Source: an uncultured Pelagibacteraceae bacterium (lineage in GTDB: Bacteria; Pseudomonadota; Alphaproteobacteria; Pelagibacterales; Pelagibacteraceae). From it: a stretch of DNA of 64,000 bases. Every line of letters begins with the position of its first letter. Position 1 is the first letter of the stretch. Positions 41,979 to 50,831 of the stretch are shown piece by piece. The notes under the pieces were generated by a model, which was not told the origin of the DNA, searched no databases, and worked only from the letters and a program-made list of their open reading frames with translations. The position numbers and the translations under genes are program-made. The DNA lies in assembly GCA_902551455.1 (NCBI GenBank), contig CACDDC010000003.1, positions 1 to 64,000 on the forward strand, read 5' to 3'.

Positions 41979-42479
41979 TTATTTTTCTTTCAATCTAGGA
42001 AATAATTCCACAAAATTGCATGGTTTATGATTAACATCTAACTGATATTTTAAAATTTTATCCCACGCATCTGTAACACCGCCAGAAGAACCTGGTAAAG
42101 CAAATATATATTTGCCGTTAGCAAGAATTGCACATGCTCTTGATTGAATAGTAGAAGTTCCAACTGTTTTTAAACTCAAAGTTCTAAAAACTTCCCCAAA
42201 TCCTGGTATATGTTTATCTGCAATCTCATTTAAAGCTTCTGGAGTTATGTCTCTACCTGTTAGACCAGTTCCTCCGGTGGTTATTATGACATCAATTTTC
42301 TTTTTTTTTAGCCACTTTTTAATAATTTTTTTAATTTCTTTTTTGCTATCTTTGCAAATTTTCCTATCAATTAGTTTATGATTTGCTTTTTTAATTTTTT
42401 TTTCAAGAATATTGCCAGATTTATCTGTATCTAAAGTTCTAGTATCAGTAACTGTTAAAAGTGCTATATTCACATTCAT
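41979..42479 (-). CDS. moaB: Molybdopterin adenylyltransferase MoaB/MogA-type
   Basis: A 166-residue MoCF-domain protein: LTVTDTRTLDTDKSGN opening, then VIITTGGTGLTGRDITPEAL (MPT-binding) and FALPGSSGGVTDAWDKIL. It adenylates molybdopterin before Mo insertion, or is the MoaB homologue of the same fold. It completes the Moco gene set of this region, together with moaACDE. Divergent from the TauE gene with a nine-base gap. Confidence 0.9.
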   Translation of the reverse strand: MNVNIALLTVTDTRTLDTDKSGNILEKKIKKANHKLIDRKICKDSKKEIKKIIKKWLKKKKIDVIITTGGTGLTGRDITPEALNEIADKHIPGFGEVFRTLSLKTVGTSTIQSRACAILANGKYIFALPGSSGGVTDAWDKILKYQLDVNHKPCNFVELFPRLKEK

Positions 42480-42488
42480 AAATTTAAA

Positions 42489-43235
42489 ATGATTATATTA
42501 TCAATTTTATTTTTTGTAACTGCTATATTGTATTCTAGTGTTGGTTTTGGAGGTGGTTCAACTTACTTGGCCTTGTTGTTAATATGGGAAGTTCCATACT
42601 ATATATTTCCAGTATTAGCATTAATTTGTAATATATTTGTAGTATCTGGAAATAGTTTTAACTACATTAAAGCTGGAAATTTTAGTTCAAAATTATTAGT
42701 CCCATATCTAATTGGATCTATCCCTTTGGCTTATTTTGGAGGTTCATTATCCATAGAAAAAAATCTTTTTGAAGTGCTTTTGTTTATAGTTTTGAGTTTT
42801 GCTGGAGGATTATTATTAATAAACTTCAAATCGTATGACGATAATAAAAAAAGTTATAGAGATATACCTAATTTTTTTTCTGTAATAATAGGTGGATTAT
42901 TAGGTTTTATATCTGGTGTAGTTGGAATTGGAGGAGGTATTTTTTTAAGCCCAATTCTTTTTTTATTAAGAGCAGGTAAACCGAAATACATAGTGACGAC
43001 TGCTTCTTTATTTATATTAATAAATTCAATTTCAGGAGTAGTTGGACAATTAAGTAAAAATGATGTTTTGATTGAAGTCTCAAATTATTGGTATTTAATA
43101 TTGGCAGTAATCATTGGGGGTCAGATCGGAAATGTTTTAAATTTAAAAATATTTCCAACTAGAGTATTGGCTTTAGTAACATCTTGTCTAGTTTTATTTG
43201 TTGCAGTAAGGATGGGAATAAAATTATTTATTTAA
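42489..43235 (+). CDS. TauE/SafE-family (sulfite exporter-like) permease
   Basis: A 248-residue, 7-8 helix membrane protein with two TauE repeats, opening ILYSSVGFGGGSTYLALLLIW and repeating as GLLGFISGVVGIGGGIFLSPIL. Members move sulfite, sulfoacetate or related organosulfur anions. The sulfite-dehydrogenase-like gene at 31-32 kb gives a sulfur context, but the two are 10 kb apart. It is followed by the homocysteine methyltransferase gene after one base. Confidence 0.85.
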   Translation: MIILSILFFVTAILYSSVGFGGGSTYLALLLIWEVPYYIFPVLALICNIFVVSGNSFNYIKAGNFSSKLLVPYLIGSIPLAYFGGSLSIEKNLFEVLLFIVLSFAGGLLLINFKSYDDNKKSYRDIPNFFSVIIGGLLGFISGVVGIGGGIFLSPILFLLRAGKPKYIVTTASLFILINSISGVVGQLSKNDVLIEVSNYWYLILAVIIGGQIGNVLNLKIFPTRVLALVTSCLVLFVAVRMGIKLFI

Positions 43236-43236
43236 A

Positions 43237-44154
43237 ATGGAATTGAATTATTTCAATAAAGTAAGAATATTAGATGGTGGTATGGGTCAAGAACTTCTAT
43301 CAAATGGTTTAATTGCTAAAGGAACATTGTGGTCCTCAACTGCTTTGTTAGAAGAAAAATATCATGATCTTGTAGTAGATACCCACTTATCTTTTATCCA
43401 ATCTGGTGCAGATGTAATTATTACCAATAACTTCAGCAGTAGAAGGCAAAGATTAATACAAAATAATATTGAAAGCAAATTTGATTATTTAAATAAAAAA
43501 TCTGGTGAACTAGCTATTAGGGCGAGAAATAAGTCTAAAAAAAATATTTTAATAGGTGGAGGTTTACCTGGACAGAACGATACTTATGTCGCTGATGAAA
43601 GAGAAATAAGTTTAATTAAAAAAAATTTTTATGACCAAGCAAATATAATTAAGCCATATGTAGATTTTTTCTATCTTGATGTAGTTTCTAGCGGAAGAGA
43701 AGTTGAAGCTGCTCTTGAAGTTACAGAAAAAATTAATTTACCTGTCTTGGTTGGTTTGCATGTTAAAAAAAATGGGAGACTTCCATCTGGTGAAACAATA
43801 TCAGAAGTAGTACAAAAATATAAAAATAATAATTGGTTAGGTTTAATTACCGCTTGTGTTTCACTTGAAATTATTAATAAAACTATATCTGAAATAAAAA
43901 ATTTAAATGTTCCTTATGGTTTTAAAGCTAATTTGTGGAGAGTAGATGAACCTTTGCCTGTACATAAATTTAACAGAGCAAAAAGTAATGAAATTGGAAA
44001 CAATCCAAATATTACTCTGGGAAGTAGAGATGATATAACAGGTAAGATATTTTGTGATTTTGCAAAAAAAATAAAAAATCATGGAGCAACTATTATTGGT
44101 GGTTGTTGTGAGACAAAGCCTCACCATATAAAAGAAATTGCAAAACTTAAGTAA
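43237..44154 (+). CDS. Homocysteine S-methyltransferase family protein
   Basis: A 305-residue zinc methyltransferase (BHMT/MmuM type). The N-terminal motif ILDGGMGQELLSNGL, the ITNNFSSRRQRL segment and the zinc Cys residues (ITACVSLE, then IIGGCCETKPHHI) are in place. The methyl donor could be S-methylmethionine, betaine or a DMSP-like compound; SAR11 cells depend on reduced sulfur compounds, which makes this interesting. The family is secure, the donor is not. Confidence 0.88.
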   Translation: MELNYFNKVRILDGGMGQELLSNGLIAKGTLWSSTALLEEKYHDLVVDTHLSFIQSGADVIITNNFSSRRQRLIQNNIESKFDYLNKKSGELAIRARNKSKKNILIGGGLPGQNDTYVADEREISLIKKNFYDQANIIKPYVDFFYLDVVSSGREVEAALEVTEKINLPVLVGLHVKKNGRLPSGETISEVVQKYKNNNWLGLITACVSLEIINKTISEIKNLNVPYGFKANLWRVDEPLPVHKFNRAKSNEIGNNPNITLGSRDDITGKIFCDFAKKIKNHGATIIGGCCETKPHHIKEIAKLK

Positions 44155-45034
44155 TATTATTTTTAATAGAACGTCTAACAAAATAAATTCCTAAAACTAC
44201 AGCAACTACTGCAACAATTACTTTTGGTGTAATTATTTCGTTTAAGAAAATATAACCTAGTATAATTCCAAATATCGGAATTAAATATGCTACCTGAGCT
44301 TGGAAAACTAAACCGTTGTTTTTTAATATTCTAAATCTCATCAACCAAGCAAGACCAGTAGAAAATATACCAAGATAAATTAATGAAATTGTTGAATCTA
44401 AGCGAGGATTTAAATTCCAAGGTTGTTCGGTATATGCTGTAATTGGTAATAAAAATATTGTCGCCCATATTAATATTGATGCTGTAACGTTTTCATTTTT
44501 TTTATTACTAACTTTTAATGTTAATAAACCACCTATAACATAAAAAGTTGATCCTCCTAAAATTAATAGAGCTGAAATAATGTTATTCTCGTTAATTAAA
44601 ATATTATCTGAAAATAAAAAAACAATTCCTGAAAATCCAATCATTACGCCCAAGACTTTTATAAAATTTATTTTTTCATTATTGGTAAAAAAATGAGCTA
44701 AAACAGTTGCACTTAATGGAGTGCTTGCCATTAAAATAGCGGCAAGATTACTTTGAACTTTTTGAACTCCATATGCTATTAAAAAAAAAGGTATAACTAA
44801 ATTTATAATTCCAATTGCTGCAAACCAATACCAATCTTTTGAAAAAGCTTCTATTTTAATTTTTTTAAAAAAACAAAGTCCAACAACTGGAATTGCACCT
44901 AATAATATTCTAAGAAATGCGATTGTTACTGGCCCATATGAATATGTTGCAATTTTAATATTAAAAAAAGCAGAAGCCCAAATAATAGCTAATACAACAA
45001 GAAAGATATAATCAATTAATGTAGGTTGTCTCAT
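44147..45034 (-). CDS. EamA/DMT-family permease
   Basis: A 295-residue ten-helix transporter. Opening IFLVVLAIIWASAFFNIKIATYSYGPVTIAFLRI is the standard EamA first-repeat pattern, and the second repeat begins ALLILGGSTFYVIGGLL. It overlaps the end of the convergent methyltransferase gene by eight bases and the deacylase gene by four (ATGA), so it is coupled to the latter. It is the third EamA protein in the window, and substrate specificity is unknown. Confidence 0.82.
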   Translation of the reverse strand: MRQPTLIDYIFLVVLAIIWASAFFNIKIATYSYGPVTIAFLRILLGAIPVVGLCFFKKIKIEAFSKDWYWFAAIGIINLVIPFFLIAYGVQKVQSNLAAILMASTPLSATVLAHFFTNNEKINFIKVLGVMIGFSGIVFLFSDNILINENNIISALLILGGSTFYVIGGLLTLKVSNKKNENVTASILIWATIFLLPITAYTEQPWNLNPRLDSTISLIYLGIFSTGLAWLMRFRILKNNGLVFQAQVAYLIPIFGIILGYIFLNEIITPKVIVAVVAVVLGIYFVRRSIKNNIT

Positions 45035-45513
45035 TCTGAAACATCCATGATCATGCCGTTGGTTATTTCTTTTAAGTTCTTAAAATCAATTTTAAAAATT
45101 GCATTAGGGTGTCCTGCGGCAGCAAAAATTTTTTCAAATCTTTTTAAAGACTCATCTATATAAATATCAATTTTATTTAAATGACCTACTGGTGAAACAC
45201 CTCCTATAGTAAAGCCTGTAATTTCTTTTACTTGTTCTGCATTCGCCATACTTATATCCTTTTGATTTAGTAATTTTTTAACTTTATTAAGAGAACATCT
45301 TTTATCACCAGCTACCAAGCATAACAAGAAAGAGGTTTTTGTTCTAAGCAATAAGCTTTTAACAATTGAACCAACTTCAGTATTTAGGCTTTCTGCTGCA
45401 TCTTTGGCAGTTCTTGCTGTTTTATCCAAAATTTGAATCTTTATAGATTGATCAAATTGAGCAAGAATTTTTTCAACTCTTTGCACTGGTTCTTTATCTA
45501 ATAAGTTATTCAT
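45031..45513 (-). CDS. YbaK/ProX-type aminoacyl-tRNA deacylase
   Basis: A 160-residue YbaK-fold protein: catalytic Lys in IVKSLLLRTKTSFLLCLVAGDKR, the conserved GGVSPVGHL in FTIGGVSPVGHLNK, and the AAGHPNAIFKI closing segment. Such free-standing domains remove misattached amino acids from tRNA (Cys-tRNA-Pro, Ala-tRNA-Pro or related). Coupled by overlap to a downstream EamA permease. The exact tRNA is uncertain. Confidence 0.88.
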   Translation of the reverse strand: MNNLLDKEPVQRVEKILAQFDQSIKIQILDKTARTAKDAAESLNTEVGSIVKSLLLRTKTSFLLCLVAGDKRCSLNKVKKLLNQKDISMANAEQVKEITGFTIGGVSPVGHLNKIDIYIDESLKRFEKIFAAAGHPNAIFKIDFKNLKEITNGMIMDVSE

Positions 45514-45556
45514 TCAATTATTAATTGATTGCTTATGCACTGTTTATACGATTAAT

Positions 45557-45579
45557 ACCTATGAGTAAATTGCATAGGT
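45557..45579 (+). promoter_or_regulatory. Hairpin in the glnA leader
   Basis: ACCTATG and CATAGGT are exact inverted 7-base arms around a 9-base loop, within the 137-base region upstream of glnA. A wider inverted repeat, ATTGCTTAT (45528-45536) and ATAAGCAAT (45592-45600), encloses it. The arms could be regulator half-sites or an RNA stem. I do not recognise a known glutamine riboswitch or a sigma-54 promoter. Confidence 0.35.
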
Positions 45580-45606
45580 GGTATTTGTTTAATAAGCAAT
45601 ATTAAA

Positions 45607-45654
45607 ATGAATTTTTTTGTTATTAAGCATAAAAATTTAAGTAAAAAATTATGA
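45607..45654 (+). other. Possible 15-codon leader ORF overlapping the glnA start
   Basis: ATG at 45607 opens [15 protein letters not shown] and ends in TGA at 45652-45654, overlapping the glnA ATG as ATGA. This is the same coupling pattern as true genes here. No ribosome site is visible, and AT-rich DNA yields such short ORFs by chance. It could be a translational-coupling leader for glnA. Confidence 0.3.
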
Positions 45655-47058
45655 GTTCAAACAAAGTTTTAAAAACAATTAAAGATAATAAGGTCGAATA
45701 TATTGACCTTAGATTCACTGACCCAAGAGGAAAATTACAACATTTAACTATAGATTCTACAGCTGTGGATAATGACATGTTAAATGATGGTGTTTTTTTT
45801 TGATGGCTCGTCTATAGCTGGATGGAAAGCAATAAATGAGTCAGATATGATTTTAAAACCTGACTTATCTAGAACAGTAATAGATCCATTTACCTCGCAT
45901 AATACACTAATATTGTTTTGTGATATATTTGATGCTGTTAAAAAAAATTCATACGAAAGAGATCCGAGAGGTATAGCTAAAAAGGCTGAAGCTTATTTGA
46001 AATCAACAGGTATTGGAGATAAGGCATACTTCGGACCAGAGCCAGAATTTTTTGTATTTGATGATGTTAGAATTAAAAATGATATGAATGAAATTGGTTT
46101 TTCAATCGATAGCTCAGAAGGTCCATACAATTCAGGAAGAAAATATGAAAACGGAAATATGGGTCATAGACCTGGAATTAAAGGAGGATATTTCCCTGTT
46201 CCACCTGTTGACAGCGCACAAGATATGAGAAGTGAATATTTAAAAGGTCTAAGAGATGTAGGAATAAAAGTTGAAAAACATCACCATGAAGTAGCGCCGA
46301 GTCAACATGAATTAGGAATGTATTTTGGAACTTTAGTAGATCAAGCAGATAATGTTCAATTGTATAAATATGTTGTTCAAATGGTGTCTCATTCTTTTGG
46401 TAAAACAGCAACATTTATGCCTAAGCCTGTTAAAGGTGATAATGGATCTGGTATGCATACACATCAATCTATATGGAAAGGAAAAACTCCAGTCTTTTCT
46501 GGAAATAAATATGCTGGATTGTCAGATACAGCTCTTCATTACATAGGAGGAATTTTAAAACATGCTAAGGCTATCAATGCTTTTTCAAACGCAACAACAA
46601 ATAGTTATAAAAGATTAATTCCAGGTTTTGAAGCACCTGTATTATTAGCATACTCTGCTAGAAATAGATCAGCATCTTGCAGAATTCCAATTACATTGAG
46701 TAAAAAGGGAGCTAGGTGTGAAATAAGATTCCCAGATGCTGCGGGAAATCCATATCTAACATTTGCTGCAATGTTAATGGCTGGTTTAGATGGAATTAAA
46801 AATAAAATAAATCCAGGAAAATCATTTGATAAAGATTTATACTCATTAAGTGAAGAAGAAGTTAAAAAAGTTCCAACTGTATGTGGTTCTTTAAGAGAAG
46901 CAATGGAAAGTTTGGATACTGACAGAGCTTTTTTGAAAAAAGGCAATGTATTTACTGATGATCAAATAGATGCTTATATCGCCTTAAAATTTGAAGAAAT
47001 ACATAACTTCGAACATACTCCACATCCAATTGAGTTCGATATGTATTATAGTAGTTAA
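45651..47058 (+). CDS. glnA: Glutamine synthetase type I (frameshifted at a T9 run)
   Basis: The track lists only residues from 45784. An ATG at 45651 gives [28 protein letters not shown], the normal GlnA start, and reading would fail at nine T (45793-45801). With eight T the frame joins [22 protein letters not shown], giving about 468 residues as expected. Active-site landmarks are present: [18 protein letters not shown], the [10 protein letters not shown]-like [11 protein letters not shown], and [10 protein letters not shown] with the Tyr used for adenylylation. It assimilates ammonium. As glnA is essential to nitrogen metabolism, a sequencing error, or slippage on the long run, is likelier than a true null. 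Confidence 0.9.
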
Positions 47059-47060
47059 AA

Positions 47061-47249
47061 TTATTTTTTATTTTTAATTATTTTGTCATCAGCAACTTTA
47101 TCTTTATTAACACCTTCTTTTATAGTGTAGTCTAAAGTGCCATGAGCACCTGCTTCAACGGCTTTACGCTGAGTTCTAAAAAGCAGTTTTTCTTTTTGTT
47201 TTTCTGCAATTTTATTTGCATGTTTTTCTAAATGCTTAGTGTCTCTCAT
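47061..47249 (-). CDS. Short charged protein at the end of the suf operon
   Basis: A 62-residue, very Lys-rich protein (MRDTKHLEKHANKIAEKQKEKLLFRTQRKAVEAG...) with no membrane segment or Cys. It follows sufA by eight bases on the same strand and ends two bases from the convergent glnA stop. I do not recognise a family. The composition and helical first half suggest a nucleic-acid or partner-binding small protein; no function can be assigned. Confidence 0.6.
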   Translation of the reverse strand: MRDTKHLEKHANKIAEKQKEKLLFRTQRKAVEAGAHGTLDYTIKEGVNKDKVADDKIIKNKK

Positions 47250-47257
47250 AATTAATA

Positions 47258-47593
47258 TTATACCTTAAATGATTCCCCACATCCACATCTTTCAGTTTCG
47301 TTAGGATTTTTAAATACAAAAGATGAAGAAAACTGCTCTTTTTTGTAGTCCATTTCTGTACCTAAAAGATACATGATTGCTCCAGGGTCAATGAATAATT
47401 TAACCCCTTTGTCCTCAATAACCTCATCACTGGGCTTAATTTCCTTAGTATACTCCATTATATAAGACATGCCTGCACACCCTCCAGATTTTACTCCAAC
47501 TCTAACTCCCAAAGAGTCTTTTTCGGCTTTGGACATAATCTCTTTTATTCTATTGGCAGCATTTTCGCTTAAAGATATTATTTGTTTTGTCAT
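47258..47593 (-). CDS. sufA: Iron-sulfur carrier SufA (HesB/IscA family)
   Basis: About 111 residues from ATG at 47593 (MTKQIISLSENAANRI); the track's upstream start (47653) lies inside sufT. Cluster-binding Cys occur as the family rule GGCAGMSY, then ERCGCGESF. It carries Fe-S clusters to apoproteins. The ATG overlaps the sufT stop as ATGA. Confidence 0.92.
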   Translation of the reverse strand: MTKQIISLSENAANRIKEIMSKAEKDSLGVRVGVKSGGCAGMSYIMEYTKEIKPSDEVIEDKGVKLFIDPGAIMYLLGTEMDYKKEQFSSSFVFKNPNETERCGCGESFKV

Positions 47594-47886
47594 AAATTTA
47601 ATTCTAATTTTGCAGCTTCTGACATCATTGATTTGTCCCATGGTGGCTCCCAAACTAAGTCAAGATCAACTTTATCAACACCATCAATTTCTTGTATACT
47701 ATTTTTAACTTCTTTCGGCAAACTTTCTGCTACTGGGCAATTTGGAGTTGTTAGAGTCATTTTAATAGAAACATTTTTATTATTAATTGAAATATCATAG
47801 ATTAAACCCAGTTCATATATATTCACAGGTATTTCTGGATCATAAATTTTTTTTATTTCATTAATAACTTTATTTTTAAGTTCCAT
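47590..47886 (-). CDS. sufT: SufT-like Fe-S assembly protein (DUF59/MIP18)
   Basis: A 98-residue MIP18 domain: YDPEIPVNIYELGLIYDI opening and the conserved LTTPNCPVAESLPKEVKN with the reactive Cys. SufT-type proteins assist cluster maturation in suf operons. It overlaps sufU by one base (TAATG) and sufA by four. The E. coli suf operon has no SufT; alpha- and Gram-positive ones often do. Confidence 0.9.
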   Translation of the reverse strand: MELKNKVINEIKKIYDPEIPVNIYELGLIYDISINNKNVSIKMTLTTPNCPVAESLPKEVKNSIQEIDGVDKVDLDLVWEPPWDKSMMSEAAKLELNL

Positions 47887-48359
47887 TAAATTTCCATTTT
47901 TTCAGAATTAATTTCATTTTGAGATTTATCAATAGCTGAAGTTAAAGTATGCCACGAAAGAGTGGCACATTTAACTCTCATTGGATATTGTTTAACTCCA
48001 GATAAGCACATTAGTTTAGTTTTTTCATCGTCTTTTAAAAGTTTTGTATTGATCTGATCTGTTTCTTTAATCATTTTTAAAAAATCCTCTACAATCTCTT
48101 TTACTTCATTTTCTTCCTTACCTTTAACTAAGTCCGTCATTATAGATGCTGAAGCCATAGATATAGCGCAGCCCTCTCCCTCAAATGAAACATCTTCTAC
48201 TTTTTTATTTTCATTAAGTTTTAAATAAATATGCACTTTGTCTCCACATAATGGATTATATCCCTTTGCATCTTTATTAAAATTTTCTGTTTTCCTTAAA
48301 TTTCTTGGATTTTTACCATGATCTAAAATTATTTCTTGATATAGCTCTGTTAATTTCAT
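47886..48359 (-). CDS. sufU: SufU/IscU-like scaffold or sulfurtransferase protein
   Basis: A 157-residue U-type protein with the three ligand Cys and Asp: NPLCGDKV, GEGCAISMAS and RVKCATLSW. The spacing (with the roughly 20-residue insert near GKEENEVKEIVEDF) is the SufU rather than IscU type. It receives sulfur from SufS. Coupled to both neighbours, with a 4-base overlap to sufS. Confidence 0.9.
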   Translation of the reverse strand: MKLTELYQEIILDHGKNPRNLRKTENFNKDAKGYNPLCGDKVHIYLKLNENKKVEDVSFEGEGCAISMASASIMTDLVKGKEENEVKEIVEDFLKMIKETDQINTKLLKDDEKTKLMCLSGVKQYPMRVKCATLSWHTLTSAIDKSQNEINSEKMEI

Positions 48360-49576
48360 TTTAATTCAAATATTTTCTTACATTTATTAATTGATGAGTT
48401 CAATTTATCAAAATCATCTTTTGTATTATAAACTCCTAAAGAAGCTCTTGCACTAGCTGTTAAACCAAGTTTATCGTGAAGAATTTGACAACAATGATGT
48501 CCAGCTCTTATTGCGACTCCATCTTCGTCTAGAATGGTGGCAATATCATGAGGGTGCATACCTTCAATTGTAAATGATAATACTGCACCTCTATTTTTTG
48601 GGTTTCCTATTAGTTTAACAGAGTTGTTTTTTCTTAAAACTTCTTGTCCATAGTTGATTAATTTTTTTTCATGTTCCATGACATTTTTCATACCAACTGT
48701 ATTTAAAAATTTGATAGATTCATTAAAAGCAATTACTTGAGCTGTTTGCATCGTACCAGCTTCATATTTATTTGGTAAATCTCCGTAAGTTATTCCTTCT
48801 TTTTTAACTTCTCTAATCATTCCACCACCTCCTTGGTAAGGCGGTAGTTCTTCAAGCCATTTCTTTTTTGCATAAAGAATACCTAAGCCTGTTGGTCCAT
48901 ACATTTTATGACAAGAGATAGCATAAAAGTCACAGTCTAAGTCTTGCATATCCAATTTTAAATGGGGTGCACTCTGACATCCATCTACTAGAACAGGTAT
49001 ATTTTTTGAATGAGCTAGTTCAGTTATTACTTTTATCGGCAAAATAGCTCCCGTAACATTTGATAAATGGGTTAAAGCTATCATTTTTGTTTTAGTGGTA
49101 ATTTTTTTTTCTATGCTTTCAAGTGTAATTTCACCTTCATCATTTATATCGGCAAACTCTAGTTTTACTCCTTTAGATTTTCTTAAATAATGCCAAGGCA
49201 CATAATTTGAATGATGCTCCAATTCGGTCAATAATACTTCATCTCCCGGTTTTAGATATTTTTGACCATACGTACTCGCAACTAAATTAATTGCCTCGGT
49301 TGCACCTTTGGTAAAAACAATTTCATCTTTATCTTTAGCATTTATAAATTTTTGAACAGATACTCGGGTATTTTCATACATGTTTGTAGCAGCAACAGCT
49401 AAATAGTGAACACTTCTTCCTACATTGGAGAATTCTTTAGTATAAAAGTCATAAATTCTATCTACAACCACTTTCGGTTTTTGAGAAGAATTAGCACTAT
49501 CTAAATAAACTAAGTCATTATTTTGAATTTTATTATCAAAAATAGGAAATTCTTTTTTTATATTATCTATATTCAT
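48356..49576 (-). CDS. sufS: Cysteine desulfurase SufS
   Basis: A 406-residue PLP enzyme (group II NifS-like): PLP Lys in FYAISCHKMYGPTG, the LSNVTGAILPI motif, and active-site Cys region in IRAGHHCCQ. It releases sulfur from cysteine for SufU/SufB. It overlaps sufD by 14 bases and sufU by 4. Confidence 0.94.
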   Translation of the reverse strand: MNIDNIKKEFPIFDNKIQNNDLVYLDSANSSQKPKVVVDRIYDFYTKEFSNVGRSVHYLAVAATNMYENTRVSVQKFINAKDKDEIVFTKGATEAINLVASTYGQKYLKPGDEVLLTELEHHSNYVPWHYLRKSKGVKLEFADINDEGEITLESIEKKITTKTKMIALTHLSNVTGAILPIKVITELAHSKNIPVLVDGCQSAPHLKLDMQDLDCDFYAISCHKMYGPTGLGILYAKKKWLEELPPYQGGGGMIREVKKEGITYGDLPNKYEAGTMQTAQVIAFNESIKFLNTVGMKNVMEHEKKLINYGQEVLRKNNSVKLIGNPKNRGAVLSFTIEGMHPHDIATILDEDGVAIRAGHHCCQILHDKLGLTASARASLGVYNTKDDFDKLNSSINKCKKIFELK

Positions 49577-50831
49577 TTATTTTACTTTCTATTTTTGATG
49601 AAAAATATTTTCTAATTTCATTGTTAGTAATTGTTTCAACAGCATCATTTAAAAAACCTTTTATTAATAACTTTTTCGCCTCAAATTCACTTAAGCCTCT
49701 AGACATTAAATAAAAAATTGCATCTTCATCTAAATTACCTGATGTAGAACCATGAGAACATTTTACGTCATCAGCATAAATTTCTAATTCTGGTTTTGAG
49801 TCAAATTCACTTTCTTTGTCAAGCAGAATTGCTTTGCTTAATTGATAACCATCAGTTTTTTGGGCTTTTGAACTTACAAAAATTTTTCCTTGAAAGACAG
49901 ACTTACTTTTTTTATCAAGGACAGATTTTATTTTTTGATAACTCTTTGTGTTTTCATCATTATGTTCTATTCTACTTTTAATTTCATGAGTCTGTTCATT
50001 TTGTGAGAAGATTGCACCATTGATAAAACTCGATGAATATTTTTCATTTAAACTACATTTAATCTCATTTTTGTAAAAATTTGCTGAATTAGAAAATATA
50101 AAATTTTCAAATATAGAATTATTTAAAACATCTACACTGTTAAAATTATAAAAAATATCTTTTTCTCCTAAATCACTAGAACTATATAATTTTACTATAG
50201 CATCTTTTTTTAGAGAAATATTATTATAAATATTTAAAAAAATTGGTTCTGATCCTAAATTAATATTTAATAATAAAATATCAATTTTAGAATTTTCACC
50301 AACTTTGATTTTTATTTTTTGATTAAAAAAATTATTTTCTTTTTTTGTTTTAAAAACATTGTAAATTATTAAAGGTTTTTTAAATTCATATTCTTTTTCA
50401 ATAATTAAAGAAAGACCATCTAAATAAAAAGCATTGTTTAATAAATTTAGAGAATTTTCACATTCATCCTCAATAGTTAGGCGTAAGTGTTCACCAAAAC
50501 TTTTTATATCACTACAAACAAATTTTTCTTTTTCTTCATTTCCAAAATTTTTATCTTTAAACTCACCATTTATAAATATAATTTTATTATGATCAAAACT
50601 ATTAACATATTTATCAAATTTAAAAGAGGTTAAATTTTCAAAATTTGTATTAAGACTTTTAAAATTTTTAGAAACAAAATTATTAAAATTTGAAAACTTC
50701 CAATCTTCAATTTTATTATTTGGGAATCCCATTTTCATAAACTTGTTAAAAAATTTATCCCGGTTGTTATTCGGCCAACTAATAAATTTTTTATTAAAAC
50801 TCTCAAAAGTTTTTTTTAAGTTTTCAATCAT
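49563..50831 (-). CDS. sufD: SufD, scaffold subunit of SufBCD
   Basis: A 422-residue SufB/SufD-family protein. The N-terminal half is Lys/Asn/Phe-rich and poorly conserved; the C-terminal part has the diagnostic beta-helix ending with DDVKCSHGSTSGNLDEDAIFYLMSRGLSEFEAKKLLIKGF. It forms the scaffold with SufB and SufC. Overlaps sufC by four and sufS by 14 bases. Confidence 0.9.
   Translation of the reverse strand: MIENLKKTFESFNKKFISWPNNNRDKFFNKFMKMGFPNNKIEDWKFSNFNNFVSKNFKSLNTNFENLTSFKFDKYVNSFDHNKIIFINGEFKDKNFGNEEKEKFVCSDIKSFGEHLRLTIEDECENSLNLLNNAFYLDGLSLIIEKEYEFKKPLIIYNVFKTKKENNFFNQKIKIKVGENSKIDILLLNINLGSEPIFLNIYNNISLKKDAIVKLYSSSDLGEKDIFYNFNSVDVLNNSIFENFIFSNSANFYKNEIKCSLNEKYSSSFINGAIFSQNEQTHEIKSRIEHNDENTKSYQKIKSVLDKKSKSVFQGKIFVSSKAQKTDGYQLSKAILLDKESEFDSKPELEIYADDVKCSHGSTSGNLDEDAIFYLMSRGLSEFEAKKLLIKGFLNDAVETITNNEIRKYFSSKIESKINEYR

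Noticed and set aside
45514-45650. Sigma-54 promoter or NtrC site for glnA
   Set aside because: No GG-N10-GC element at the right spacing; TGCAC appears once without a partner half-site.
46352-46546. 64-residue ORF inside glnA in another frame
   Set aside because: Shadow of glnA; no independent signals.
47594-47653. Longer sufA start at 47653
   Set aside because: It lies within sufT in another frame; the ATG overlapping the sufT stop matches family length.
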